Shown: positions 19,845 to 33,579 of the stretch, one piece after another
Numbering within the stretch: position 1 is the first letter of the stretch
Layout of the letters: the number at the start of each line of letters is the position of its first letter
The notes under the pieces: generated by a model
Told to the model about the DNA's origin: nothing
Databases searched by the model: none
What the model saw: the letters and a program-made list of their open reading frames with translations, nothing else
Translations under genes and position numbers: made by a program
Assembly: GCF_042477335.2 (NCBI RefSeq)
Contig: NC_091245.1
Span: 87,644,501-87,708,500 of the forward strand
Length of the DNA: 64,000 nucleotides
Reading direction: 5' to 3'
From: Ovis canadensis
Taxonomy: Eukaryota; Chordata; Mammalia; Artiodactyla; Bovidae

Positions 19845-22800
19845 ATGCCCATGATTCTGGGTTACTGGGACATCCGCGGGGTGAGTGGGGGTCCCCCAGG
19901 GTGGGGAAGGTGGAGGCGGGTGGGGAAATGCTGCGCCCCCCTGGGAAAATGCTGCAAAGCTGAGGCCGGTTCAAACCAGAAACTTCCACAGGACTTGCTG
20001 CTGCGGAGCCCCTGTCCCCTCAGCCCGATCATCTTCTCTGGGTGCTGGCATGTGTGTGTGTGGCGTGGGTGGGCTGGTGCAGGTGACGGTGCTGAGGGAG
20101 TGGGAGGTGTGGAAGTGACCTGGAAGAGTGAGAGTTCTGCAGTCAAGACTGACGTCTGCCCTCTGTCCCACCATCTCTCGCAGCTGGCCCATGCCATCCG
20201 CCTTCTCCTGGAGTACACAGACACAAACTATGAGGAGAGACAGTACTCGATGGGAGATGGTAATGAAATCCTTTTTCTGTTGTAACTTCTGCTCAACTCA
20301 TGCTGATTTGTTGCCAAGCAACCCATGTTCTGCCTTTGTTGCTCCCATCCCTTAAACTCCACCAGCTGGAAAAGGGACCTGCCCCTTGCCAAACCCTTTG
20401 TGGGTGCAGCTGTCCTCTAAAGCAGGCCATGAGAGCCCCTGTGGCAGCCTTGGGCTCCATTTAGTGCTTGCATTAGCTCTCTGTAAGCCTCAACTCAGGG
20501 AGGTTCCAAATCCTTCTACGTGTGCTTTCCCCCAAAGCTCCATGTGAGATTAGAATCCAGTTCAGAATCCATATCCATCAGTTCAGGGGGTCTTGCCCCT
20601 GACTCTTTGGTAGGCCCCCCGGGAAGGAGGGTTGGATTTGTGGGAGATTGTTTCACTGCGTCTTCTTTTTCTCAGCTCCTGACTATGACAGAAGCCAGTG
20701 GCTGAATGAAAAATTCAAGCTGGGCCTGGACTTCCCCAATGTAGGTGCAGGGGCTGGGGTGCTGGGAGGGGGTCTCCATCCATCTCCTTTCCTGGCTTAG
20801 AGGTTTCAGGAGCAGGTGCCTTCTGCTCTTGTCTCTCAGCTTCCTGGTTCTCTCCTCTGCCCTTCAGTGATACTCTGTCCCAGCTCATCCCTCCATTTTG
20901 CAGCATATTATTTAGTGCCCACCATAGTATTTAGGCTCTGTGAGTGCCAGGTTTCATCTCTGCCCTTGGTCAATGGAAGGGGGTACAGGGGAGTCTGGTG
21001 GCGCAAATAACCAGACTCTGTTGTTCTTCCAGCTGCCCTACTTAATCGATGGGACTCACAAGCTCACCCAGAGCAACGCCATCCTTCGGTACATTGCTCG
21101 CAAGCACAACATGTGTGAGTGGGTCTGGGGTTGGGGACAGGGGTGCAGGTCGTCATGCCCAGGGCTGGGCTGGAGGAGATACTGAGGTTGAGTCTCTGTT
21201 TTGTGGCCACAGGTGGGGAGACAGAGGAGGAGATGATTCGTGTGGACATTTTGGAGAACCAGGTTATGGATGTCCGCTTTGCTATGATCAGGATCTGCTA
21301 TAGCCCTGACTTTGTGAGTCCTCTCACTTGGGGGAACGGTGTGTGAGATGCTTGTCACAATCTCATCGACTGGTCTTTTAGATTTTTACTTCCTTAGTAA
21401 CCAAGACATTTTCCTGGAAACTCTGATTCAGTTCCCACTAATCTTAAGAAGAGTCCAACTTCTCCTGGATGGAAATTCACTTCCTAGACAGGATATTTTC
21501 CTCCTTAGCCCAGCACCTCTTCTCCTCATAAGACCGAAACACATGTGTCCAGTGGGCAGCCCAGGGTTAGACTTTATTCCTCTCCCTCCTTCCTTTCAGT
21601 TTCCAGTCCTCTCCAACTGTCCAGAAAATGCCCAGGTGTCCACACCATTCTAGTCTCCTACACTGGAACATAGGACTTCTTTCCTAGTCATTTTAGTGTT
21701 GATCAGCCTGAGGTCTGAGGCCCAAGCTCCGCCAGGTCTCACCGCACTGCTGGTCTGACCCAGCGCAAGTGTCTGGAGCTGAGTGGTGACAGGTCCAGGA
21801 ACAGTGTGTTTTGCCCTTTGCCTTCCCATTGTTTCTCACAGATGGGGATGGTTCCTATAGGAGTCTAGTGAACAAGGTGGGTTGAATTGCCCCTGGGCCC
21901 TGACTCATGTACAGTCAAGGGACATGAGTGGTCCCCTGACAGCTGGGATCAGACAGCCCTGGAGGACTGCTCTCTGCCGGGCGGGCGGGAGGGGGGTGGT
22001 CAGTGTGTGAGGGTGGTGACAGCTGTTTTGTGTCTCAGGAGAAACTGAAGCCCGGTTTCTTGAAGGAGATCCCTGAAAAGATCAAGCTGTTCTCAGAGTT
22101 TCTGGGGAAGAGGCCTTGGTTTGCAGGGGACAAGGTAAGTTGGCCGGCTTTGGGGGCGGGAGAGCTGTCATTTTTCCCAGGTTCAGAGTTCGGTGCGCAT
22201 TCATGCTTTGTCTTCCTGCAGCTCACCTATGTGGATTTCCTGGTTTATGACGTCCTTGACATGCACCGCATATTTGAGCCCAAGTGCCTGGACGCTTTCC
22301 CAAACCTGAGAGACTTCATCTCTCATTTTGAGGTGATTCGCTTGAACCCCTTGTATTTACCTCTTTCTTCTCTTTCTTATTTTCCCTGATTTCGTAGTTG
22401 GAACTACAATGAAGAATAGCATTTATGGAGAATCTTGTTTACCAGAATCTCTCCTCAGTTACTGATGTGTATTGTGTCACATTTAATCTTATAACATTCC
22501 TACATGTGGAACAATTATCCTGTCCATTTTACCGATAAGGAATTAAGCTGAAAGGATAAGTAATTTCTGAAGGTCACACAACCAGTCCAGGCTGTGCTGG
22601 GCTCCCCGTCAGACCGTCTGGCTTCTACGGGCAGCAGTCAGTGCCTCTCCGTTTCCTGTGCTGAAATGAAAAGCTCAGGTCCTTTTATTGTCTGGGTTCA
22701 CAGTTCTGGAAAGTGTGTAGGAAGCAGAATATTCAGGAGATGGTATGCAGCTGGCATTAGTAGAATGGGACACAGTAGGATTGATATCAAGTACTGAAAA

Positions 22801-25800
22801 CAGAGACGATATATTCTCCTGATCTCCAAAGGGCTCTGCAGCAATTGAGCCTCTACCTGTTGTTCTGAGATTGTCAGATCTGTAGTTGGTGCTGGGATTT
22901 GGGTACATACAGAGGAGTCCTGTGCAAGGATTTCATCTTGACACCTCTTACGGTGGGCAGTTCCTTTACTCCTCATCTCCAGTCCCTTTTTCCTTCCTGT
23001 TATCCCAGTTTCCATCCCAGAGATGCAGTAGTACATCACTTTAAGTCAACTCACTGATCTGATCCTCTCCCCTATAGGAGACACTGTGTCAGGCACAAGT
23101 GGGATACAGAAGTCATGCAGTCCTGGTGCCCAGCCTCTTGGGCTCAGTGCAGCTGGGGAACTATAGGAACCCTGAGCAGTGTGGTGTGGGTGGAGCCACC
23201 TTGGTTCTGGAGGAGCACAGCCTGACCTCACCTCCCAGCTCATCATTGACCCAACTGGACAGCAGCAGAATTTGCTTTGTGACAGATGTGGGAATTTGAA
23301 GCTCTCTTCCAATAGGTTTTTTGGCCTACAATCTGTTTTGTATTCCTCCTCCCCAAATTGAAATTTGCTTTCTCAGCTAGTTCTCATCAGCTCTGGTTTT
23401 GGTCCAAGGCTTGTTGCCTTGAGAATTTTGCAAGAGCTGGGGTGACTGTCCAGCAGGGAAGATGGGGACAGATGTGGCCTGCAGTGTGGCCTGTTGGGCC
23501 CTGGGCTGTGGGGCACAGGCAGTCCTAGATCTTGGAGTCCTGGGCACTCTTGGGCACTGTCTGTCTTGGCAGAGTGGTGCACAGGTACACCTGAGTGTCT
23601 CACTGTCTGGTTGGCTGTAGCAGGACTGAGGATGATGTAGGCTGAGGCCAAGTGAGAGTGGACTCGGGTCCCATGCCAGGCAGTTGGTCTGTGTCTTTTA
23701 AGCGGAATAATTAGAGTCTGGCCTGAGCCAGTCTTGCTGCTCCACACCCTCTTATCAGGTTTCATACATGTTTTGCTGAGTAATGGGGTGAAATGTGATC
23801 TCTTCTTTATGTTGCCTGGCCGCTTTCTGAGCCCTTTAGTTTTGCTAGGCGTTCATCCCTCTGTGGGCAAACCCTGTGAAGTAGGAGCCTTTTGTGAGGC
23901 AGAGATTATTTTTTGCTTGATGAGAGGAGCAAATACTCCTATGATGAGATGTCGATGAAGAAACATTTGACACCACTTAAGAGGAGTGAGTTTTGACTTT
24001 ATTTGGAGACCTTCAATTTTGTTTGGAACCCAGGAGAGAGCTTCTCATAGAGCTCTGAAGATGTAGGGTAGGAGACAGTAGGTCTATGAATTTTTGGCTG
24101 AGATATACACATAGTCAAGCATGGATCTTGGTAAAAGATTAATGGTCATTATTGAAAAACAAACATCTCAAGTTAATGATCTTAGTGCTTTTCTCTGTAT
24201 AGGAAGATGGGTAAATCTGGAGTCACGAAAATTCTGTTTTTGAGATGCATCCTAACTCTCTGGGGGCCCCATGTCTAAAACACAGAATGTTTCATCCTGG
24301 TTTTCTTCATCCTGAAATCTCCTCAGGGTGGACTGTCTGTGGTTGATGCGGTAGATTGAAGCTTACCCCTTTCTGTAACCAGTTAAGGGGGACTATCTTC
24401 AGGCTTTTACTGGTCATGGAAACGATGTAAGATTTGCATTCATTCTTTTATTTTGATAATTTTTTTAAAGTTGTTTATTTAGTTTTGGCTGAGCTGGGTC
24501 TGCGTTGCTGGGCCTGGGCTTTCTCTAGTTGTAGGGAGCTCGGTCTACTTTCTGGCTGTGGTGCTCCGGCTTCTAACGCAGTGGCCTTTTTTGTTGCAGA
24601 GCAGCGGACTCTCGGCACTTGAGGTGCAGTAGCTGTCGCTCTCAGGCTCTGGAGCACAGGCTCTGTTGCCCTGGGGCATGTGAAATCTTCCCAGACCAAG
24701 GATTGTACCCATGTACCCTGTTTTGGCAGGCAGATTCTCAACCACTGGGCCGCCAGGGAAGTGCTTCATTCTTGACAAATCCTTTAAAAGGCTGTAAATT
24801 AGATTTTGGGTGAAGGAGCCTTTCCAATTATTTGAACGTAAAAACACCTCTTTTCGGTTATTTTTTCCCTTTGGTGTTAGAGTGTGTCTTGTTAAGTTAA
24901 TCAGGCTTAGACTCAGGTCATTTGTGCTATATTTACAATATATCTGACATGAAGAGGTTTTTTAATATATAATGTTTTTGGCTACATTGGGTGTTGGTTG
25001 TGTCACGTGGGATCTTCCGTTGTGGCATCCGGCTTCTTCTGCTTGTGGTGCGTGGGCTCCGGAGCACATGGGCTCAGTAGTTGTGGTGTGCGGGCTTAGT
25101 TGCTCCAGGGTATATGGGATGTTAGTTCCTTGACCAGGGATTGAACTGCCTTCACTGCACTGGAAGGCAGATTCCTAACAACAGGACCGCCAGGAAAGTC
25201 CTCTGATACGTGGAGATTTGCAAGACAGACACAGTTGCTTTCAATTCCCTGAAGAACTGGGCTGCTACCTAAATGATATCAAAAGATGGATTTGGCCAAC
25301 TACAGTTTTTTTAAATTGTGTTTTTTATATCAGTAGGAAAATTTCCAACTAAACTGGATATCAAAAGATTTCTGTATTCTAGAACTTTAGGAATCAGTGT
25401 ATCATGTCTTCATATGTTTGCAGAAGGCCCTCTTTCTGAGTGTACAAGTCAGACTCAGACCAATTTACCCTTGGTCAAAATCAAAACCAACCAACCAAAC
25501 AAAACTCCCAAACCAAACTCCAGTATTGCTTTTATTAGGCCCTGTTTATTAGATTGCCTTTTTAACCTTATGGTGTGTGGGCTCAGGTAAGCCTGTTGGT
25601 TTCCTCTGTTATCTTTAATTAACATTGCCTGAGAGGCAGATGATATGCCCTGTCTTATGCCAGGCAGGGGCGCATTCCCCAGTGAGACATGTTTGTATAT
25701 CCCCACAGTATAATCAGGTAAAAGAGATATACCCATCTTACATAAAGCCTGTTCAAATATACCACTTTTTAGCATGTTACTGAGTCCATGTTTAGTCTGC

Positions 25801-28800
25801 TTGCTGCACAGTGGGCCAGTCGTCTGAGAGATGAGGTGCAGACTGAGAAGCTGGCAGACTAATGTCTCAAAATAACCGTCTTATCAGGGTCTGATGCCAG
25901 GCTCTTTTATATAGCAGAGAAGGGGGAGGTGAGGAAGTAAAGTAAAAAGGTCATTAATCTTGCAAACATCTCCTGGAATTGCCAGCCTCGGGGAGGGTGG
26001 GCGGATATGTTAATTTTTTCCTTCCTGTAGCCATCCACTTGTGGACAGGGTCCTGAACAAGGGCACTCTGGCTTAACATTCAGGCATAGGGGCAGGGTTC
26101 CCCAAGGCAGGCCTTTATGTATGGAGGGTATCCTCGTAGTGAACAAACGCAATGGGAAACAAAGTTTAAAGTAAAAGAAACAGATCTGGCCTTCTCTGTG
26201 GGTAGAGTGGATAAGAATCTGCCTGCCAATGCAGGGGACATGGGTTCACTCCTTGTTCTGGGAAGATTCCACATGATGCAGAGCAACTAAGCCTGCACCA
26301 CAACTAATGAGCCTGGCTCTCGGGCCTGAAAGCCACAGCTACTAGTCTGTGTGCTGCAACTGCCTCCTGAAGCCCCACACCTAGAGTCTGTGCAACACCA
26401 CAGGAGGAGCTACTGCAATGAGAAGCCTGTGCATCATAATGAAGAGTAGCCCTCCCTGGCTGCAACTAGAGAAAGCCCAGCTCATAGTGAAGACCCAGGG
26501 CAGCCAAAAGAAAAAAGATACAAATCTTAAAAAAAAAAAAAAGAAACATCCAACATGGAGGCAGATTTTGTTCTTCCCCATAACAAATAAACTTTCATCT
26601 CAATTCTATCAACTATCAATATTTTACCTTTAACCATAGCCCTTGTAAGGATCCTGTTAACAAGTCTTGGTCTATAAGGAGTCCCAGAAACCTTCCTTTG
26701 TATTCCCTGGCCATTTTACCCAGTTCTGTCCCCAGTGAGGGGTTGAGCCAAGAGACCCAGGCTTTTTTTTGTCAATCTTTATTGGATTGTTTGGCATATT
26801 GCCCTGAGCAATTGCTGGTGAATTTTTCTACTTTCTTACCTTTAAATTTTTCCTACGCTAGGGTAAATAGAGTGGATTTGTTTGGGTCAATGTAATAGAG
26901 GAAAATAACAGAATGGGAAAGACTAGAGATCTCTTCAAGAAAATTAGAGATACCAAGGGAACATCTCATGCAAAGATGGGCTCGATAAAGGGCAGAAATG
27001 GTATGGACCTAACAGAAGCAGAAGATATTAAGAAGAGGTGGCAAGAAACACAGAAGAACTGTACAAAAAAAATCTTTACAACCTGGATAATCACAATGGT
27101 GTGATACTCATCTAGAGCCAGACATCCTGGAATGTGAAATCAAGTGGGCCTTAGAAAGCATCACTATGAACAAAGCTAGTGAAGGTGATGGAATTCCAGT
27201 TGAGCTGTTTCAAATCCTGAAAGGTAATGCTGTGAAAGTGCTGCACTCAATATGCCAGCACATTTGGAAAACTCAGCAGTGGTCACAGGACTGGAAAAGG
27301 TCAGTTTTCATTCCAATCTTTAAAAGGCAATGCCAAAGAATGCTCAAACTACCGCACAATTGCACTCATTTTCATGCTAGTAAAGTAATGCTCGAAATTC
27401 TCCAAGCCTGGCTTCAGCAATATGTGAACTGTGAACTTCCTGATGTTCAAGCTGGTTTTAGAAAAGGCAGAGGAACCAAAGATCAAAATGCCAGCATCCA
27501 CTGGATCATGGAAAAAGCAAGAGAGTTCCAGAAAAACATCTGTTTCTGCTTTATTGACTATGCCAAAGCCTTTGACTGTGTGGATCACAATAAAATGTGG
27601 AAAATTCTGAGAGAGATGGGAATACCAGACCACCTGACCTGCCTCTTGAGAAATCTGTATGCAGGTCAGGAAGCAACAGTTAGAACTGGACATGGAACAA
27701 CAGACTGGTTCCAAATAGGAAAAGGAGTGTGTCAAGGCTGTATATTGTCACCCTGCTTATTTAACTTCTATGCAGAGTACATCATGAGAAACGCTGGACT
27801 GGAAGAAACACAAGCTGGAATTAAGATTGCTGGGAGAATTATCAATCACCTCAGATATGCAGATGACACCACCATTATGGCAGAAAATGACGAGGAACTA
27901 AAAAGCCTCTTGATGAAAGTGAAAGAGGAGAGTGAAAAAGTTGGCTTAAAGCTCAACATTCAGAAAACGAAGATCATGGCATCTGGTCCCATCACTTCAT
28001 GGCAAATAGATGAGGAAACAGTGGAAACATTGGCTGACTTTATATTGGGGGGCTCCAAAATCACTTCAGATGGTGAGTGCAACCATGAAATTAAAAGACG
28101 CTTACTCCTTGGAAGGAAAGCTATGACCAACCTAGATAGCATATTCAAAAGCAGAGATATTACTTTGCCGACTAAGGTCCGTCTAGTCAAGGCTGTGGTT
28201 TTCTCAGTAGTCATGTATGGATGTGAGAGTTGGACTGTGAAGAAAGCTGAGCACCAAAGAATTGATGCTCTGAAATGTGGTGTAGGAGAAGACTCTTGAG
28301 AGTCCCTTGGACTGCAAGGAGATCCTAGCAGTCCATTCTGATGGAGATCAGCCCTGGGATTTCTTTGGAAGGAATGATGCTAAAGCTGAAGCTCCAGTAC
28401 GTTGGTCACCTCATGCGAAGAGTTGACTCATTGGAAAAGACTCTGATGCTGGGAGGGATTGGGGGGAGGAGGAGAAGGGGACGACAGAGGATGAGATGGC
28501 TGGATGGCATCACGGACTCGATGGACGTGAGTTTGAGTGAACTCTAGGCGTTGGTGATGGACAGGGAGGCCTGGCATGCTGTGATTAATGGGGTCGCAAA
28601 GAGTCGGACACGACTGAGTGACTGAACTGAAGATCCATTGAGGGGAAGCTGAGACCATAAATATAACTCCAGGAACAATTTTTGTTGGTTGGTTGATTGG
28701 GTTGAAACTAAGGAAGTTCTTAAGGTTAGCCACCATTATATATCTTTGTATCCACAGGTTAGTTTGATTTTTCCATAGAGACCATCTAAACAACTGTTTT

Positions 28801-31262
28801 CATGAGAGATCTCTAAAAATTTACCAATTTAGCAGGTTTCCCAGTTTAAAGGATCCATTGTTAGAATTCTTAGTCATGATTCAAACCAATAAGAGGCAAG
28901 AGGAATCCCCACAAGAGAGTGCGAAGGATGCATCCTTCTCAAGAGCCAGGAAGCTTACTCACAAATATCGTCTAAGAAAGTAAAGGCCTTTGTTGTACAG
29001 GGAGACACAAGGAGCGTTGAAACAACAAAGACCCTTTATGAACTGGGCCCCCTAATGACACATTTACCTAATGCTAGTGTAGCTGGACAAAAAGACTCTT
29101 GGAATCACAGTCTATGCAACTTCTGCCAACCACACACCGTATGTGTACCTTCACGATTAGAGAGACTAAGCTTTCAAAGTGCACTGGAAGATACCTAAGA
29201 AGATGAGGTAGAACTTTTATGTCTCAAGGCTACAGGGAGATGATGCAAGTTCTTCCTAGAAGGACTTTTGTTTCCTTAAGGTCAGCATTTGAAAACAAAC
29301 CTTTTTTGGCCAAAGTAATCACAATTTTACCAGGCCTTCTAAATCATTCAGTCTTTTTGACCTTAAAACCCATTCCTCTAGCTCTGTACACACAAAAAAA
29401 CCCTAATTTTGAGTGTCAAAGAACCCTTTTTTGACCATTTTTAGAATAACATCTGCTTTGGTACGTTTCCCCAATTAAGTAAGTATCTGCAAGTATAAAC
29501 TCCATATGTAATGTCCCTGAACCTGCCTGTAGTGGCAGTCTTAGGTTGGCAATCTGTCACCCCTCTTTCTTTTGTTTATAAAGCTTTGTTTCCCATTTCA
29601 CAGTATGTTTGTCAGGATAAATTTCTTTGGATAAGTGTGTGTGGTGGGCCGTTCGGCTGTTTGTGAGCTTAACTCTCCTTGTTGTCACCCTGTAGTCATT
29701 TCAGGTCTTTAATATGTCTCAGACAGTCTGAAAACATTGTGGGCATTGGGAACATAGGTTGGCCAAACCTTTTGTGTGTGTCCCTGGATGAGCAAGTTTC
29801 TTTAGAAAGTGGGATTCCCTATGGGATTGCTGTGTGGAATGAGGACTTGCCTCCACCACTCCTGCAAGTTTCTCAATAGCCTGAAAAAGCCTTGCTTGGC
29901 CAGGAGGAGCCCTGTCCCTTATCTATGGAGCTAAGAGATCTCGTGTGGTATCTACACTATATTCCAGCCAACTCTGGACACCAAGCAGTCCCTGACCTAC
30001 GCACCCAACGTGAACCTGCCCAGTGTCTCAGCTGGGTACTTTCTCAGTATCTCTAAAATGAGATGGCAGGAAGCTTTTTCATGTACCAGTAAGGAAAACT
30101 CAGGATTGTCAACCAAGATGGTAAATGGGAGATCATGAGAGATTCACCTAAATTCATATGATCACGTACAGAGGTGGACCAGCACAATGGGCCTTGCTGG
30201 TGCCAAGGCTCCAGCTCCTTGTAAGCTTCCAATCCCAGTAAGAAGTCTCATTTGAACTCCTTTGTGGTCACTATAACTGTCCACTGGAAACAAAGCCCAC
30301 ACAATGTAAGAGCGGTGAGTTTCCCTTTTAATTGGAGGCCTGAATGCTAGGAGACACCCTCTCAGATATCTCAGATCTCTGGGAAACTGCTTTCAGGAAG
30401 TGGAGGAGGAGGTCTGGAAAATTGGAGTAATCAATTATACATCTTGGTAAAGAGTACTGCAAATCACCAAAAGCTAGGGATCTCAAGTTACTGATTTTAG
30501 TGCTTTACTCTGCATGGAAAACTATACAGACCTAGGTTGATTATAGAGTGCTTCTTTAGATGCATCTTAACTGTCTAAGGACTGTGTATCCAAACCAGAG
30601 AATGTTTCATCTGTTGTTTTCCCATCCTGACTTCCCCTACGGGCACACTGTTGGTGGGCAACTGCCAGATCTGGTCACTTAATTGTTTGTATAAGCGGAT
30701 GATGAGTGAGTCTCCTTGTTTTTTTTCCAGCTATGAGGAAGGGGGTGCAGCAGAGAGACCTCAGAATTGAGAGGGAGAGCAAGCAGGCTGCATTCTAGCC
30801 ATATTACTTCTGTGCAGTGTGAGCATGAGGGAGGTGCTTATCTTCTGTGTGCCTGAGTTTCCCATCTGATAAATGGTCTCAGTAGAACCCATCTTGCAGG
30901 GGAGTCATTTAGGGATTCTGAACCTATGTCATCATCTCCAGCAACAAGCACTGGGTGGAGTCTCCAAATGTCCTGTTTTATCAAGCTGTCACTTGAATTA
31001 CAGATAATTGGAAGAGCTAACGTTCCAGAGCTGGGGATACCAGGAGGATGGTATTTTGTCCCAATATTTGACTCCACATGGCAGGGCTATATCTAGTTTG
31101 CAAACTTAGGGAGACCTGCATGAACCATAGTGGGGCAGTAAACCTGAAGCCTGACCTTTTTCCCACCCTCAGGGCCTGAAGAAGATCTCTGCCTACATGA
31201 AGTCCAGCCGCTTCCTCCCAGGCCCTCTGTTCCTGAAGCTTGCTGTGTGGGGCAACAAGTAG
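19845..31262 (+). CDS. GSTM1: Glutathione S-transferase Mu, copy 2 (8 coding exons, 218 aa)
   Basis: Tandem duplicate of copy 1 with the same predicted role, glutathione conjugation in the cytosol as a dimer. Exons: 19845-19880, 20184-20259, 20676-20740, 21033-21114, 21213-21313, 22039-22134, 22222-22332, 31173-31262; all junctions are GT/AG and the frame is open. The protein differs from copy 1 at only three places that I see: Ile112 instead of Ala (ATC against GCC, two base changes), Pro146 instead of Arg, and His187 instead of Arg. Residue 112 (111 in mature numbering) lies in the hydrophobic substrate pocket of Mu enzymes. Tyr7, Tyr116, Trp46, Gln72 and Ser73 are kept. Exon 8 encodes the same peptide as copy 1, with Leu210. 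Intron 7 (8.84 kb) contains a truncated BovB LINE. Paralogue number cannot be settled from this window. Confidence 0.93.
23985..24422 (-). mobile_element. Old LTR-like repeat (unit 2, first)
   Basis: Unit 2 counterpart of 5285-5715. Confidence 0.5.
24464..25201 (-). mobile_element. Two CHR-type SINEs (unit 2 intron 7)
   Basis: Counterparts of the unit 1 pair: 24464-24761 and 24958-25201, both minus strand. Confidence 0.65.
26183..26538 (+). mobile_element. CHR-type SINE with target-site duplication (unit 2)
   Basis: Counterpart of 8731-9088, flanked by AAAAGAAACA at 26173-26182 and 26539-26548. Confidence 0.8.
26889..28631 (+). mobile_element. BovB LINE, 5'-truncated, in intron 7 of copy 2
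   Basis: 1743 bp of BovB ending in the typical ACTGAACTGAA tail. It keeps a 377-codon open frame (27166-28299) covering much of the reverse transcriptase, including [13 protein letters not shown], a [15 protein letters not shown] motif and the catalytic YADD at about 27855-27866. The frame ends before the element's end, and the 5' endonuclease region is missing, so it cannot be autonomous. No target duplication is visible; instead the insertion replaces about 285 bp present in unit 1 (9439-9723). Confidence 0.92.
30314..30667 (-). mobile_element. Old LTR-like repeat (unit 2, second)
   Basis: Unit 2 counterpart of 11430-11790. Confidence 0.45.
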
Positions 31263-31705
31263 TACCCGCAACCAGGAGATGGGCATGAGCAGCCAGTACC
31301 TTGGAGACCAAGTGGACCTTCCTGCCCTCGGGACCATTTGTCTTTTTCTTTCTCCTTCTGTTCTCTCTAGATGGCTTCTTGGCCCCCTTATCTCCCTCCC
31401 ACCCCCCCTTTCCATCCATCCTTTAATTCAGTTTCCCACGTTTTTTTTTCTTTTCTTTTTTTTTTTTTAGCAAAGGTCCTCCTCCACCCCACATTATCCC
31501 TCCTGCACTAAAGCTACCCAACCTAACCTTCCCTTCCATGGTTGCATTGAGGAGCCCAGTCAGGTCCCTGGCCCATGGAGCTGTGTTCTGAGCTCCCAGC
31601 ATTGCCCTGAAGACCAGCACTGGCCTGGTGTGAAGTCCGTGCTTCCCAGTGTGGTTCCTGCCCAGCCTGTCTGATCCCAGTAAAGCCTTAATCACACCTG
31701 CTGTG
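31263..31705 (+). terminator. GSTM copy 2 3' UTR with AGTAAA poly(A) signal
   Basis: Duplicate of the copy 1 3' UTR, with a T-rich run near 31440-31469 and AGTAAA at 31679-31684 followed by a GU-rich stretch. Confidence 0.6.
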
Positions 31706-31815
31706 TCCTGTCTTATTCCCTCCTGGCTTCCTGGAGTCACAACCAACTAAGTTGGGTGTGTGGTGGTGTCCATTTTCCCTTCAGTTGTTCTCTGCAGGGC
31801 TGCATGGATGGGTGG

Positions 31816-31816
<1 letters not shown>

Positions 31817-31852
<36 letters not shown>

Positions 31853-31876
31853 TGGGTGTGTGTGTGTGTGTATGTG
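31817..31876 (+). repeat. TG microsatellite downstream of copy 2
   Basis: Interrupted (TG)n matching the one after copy 1, with a different internal pattern. Confidence 0.9.
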
Positions 31877-33579
31877 ATGGGAGGTTGGGCACAGGTGGGA
31901 TTATACTATTGCTTGTTCATTCCCATCTCCATTTCATGCACCTCTGTTTCTTGGCATGAGGTATCTACAGAAGGGGGGCCCTTCTGTGCCTGGTTCCCTC
32001 TTTAATTCAGCATTCATGGGCTGCCTCCTTTCAGCTTGTAGTACTCTGTGTCATGGTTCAGGGGGCTCTGGGGTGCTGGGGAGGTCTGAGTAGTCTACTG
32101 ATGGAGTGGGATCCTGTTGGATTCACTCTGTCACCTTCTCCTGGAAGTTTTCTCTGCTTTAGATACTCTTCATCTGTGTTCTTAAAACATATATCAATAA
32201 CATTTACTTCCAGTGTATTATAATCATTGTTTTGCTTGTTTTTTCTCTAACTTGGTCATAAAGATATTGAGGAGAGAATCCATTTCTTATTTGACTTTAT
32301 ATCTCACATCTATTGTACTGCCTTGCAACAGTAAACGTTCAATAACAGTTGGAAATGTGAAAGAAGTATCTCTAGTTAACCCCTGGGCAACTCTAGAGGC
32401 ATTTCATGGACTTGGAGCTCTGCATAGAGGTGCCTAGCTTCCCGGTGGTGCTAGTGGTAAAGAGCCCGCCTGCCAGTGCTGGAGATGTCAGAGATGCAGG
32501 TGCGGCCCTTGGGTGGGGGAGATCCGCTGGAGGAGGACATGGCAACCCACTTCAGTGTCTTTGCCTGGAGAATCCCATGAACAGAGGAGCCTAGCAGGCT
32601 ACAGTCCATGGAATCGCAAAGAGTCAGACTCAACTGAAGCGACTCAGCACTAGATAGTTCCTTGAGCCACTTAAGATAAAGAATGAACATCAGAAGATTT
32701 GAAATCTATAGGTCTAGGAGAAAGCCATTCGGTCTCCCTAACTAGTGCGCTGTAGCTGGCCCTTGGATAACTTGACCTGAAATGAGCAGGGCTAGTGTGT
32801 GGACCAAAGTGTAGCCGCTCTGTGCAGTCAGGAGGGAGAATGCCATTTGAGGTAGAATGTAGGCCTCACCAGATAACAAGATGATTGGCAGGTCCTTCAA
32901 AGAGTGGATGGCTGGTGGAGTTGGGCTTGTTATAGCACAGCCTCAAGTCATAGCCCTCAGGTTCTTTGGAGAAGAGTCTTGTTAGGTATTTGTCTCGGTG
33001 GTCATTTCTTGCAGTTATTAAGCAAAAAATATTAAGCAAATGTAGGAATAATGTGAAGTAAATGATTTTTAAATAAATAAATGATTATTTCAAAAAGTAA
33101 AACTGCTAACATAAAAAAGTCCAGTAAACTAATAGTTAATGAAGCTTATAAGTCAGTAAATATTTTTGGTTTTGCAAGCCATGTGGTCTCCATCATCACA
33201 ATTGTTCACCTTTATAAATATAGTGTGAAAGCAGCCATGGGACATACATAAATGAATGGATGGGGCTGTATTTCAACAGAACTTCAAAAACAGGTGAACT
33301 TATCTCTCTGACTCCAGATTTATATGCTCAAATTGAAAGGGCATAGCTAGTGTGGGAGGGAGGGTTAAGACAGAGGGGACATATGTATACCTATGGCTGA
33401 TTCATGTTGATTATATGACAGAAATCACAATATTATAAAGCCATTATCCTTCAAAAAAATAATAAATATCTAAAAACTTAAATCTTAGATTCAGACGTAA
33501 GAGGTGACCATGAAAAAAAGCCTAAAGAACAAAATAACTCAATCCTTTTTAAAAAATGAGGCAATATGTGATAATGAAG

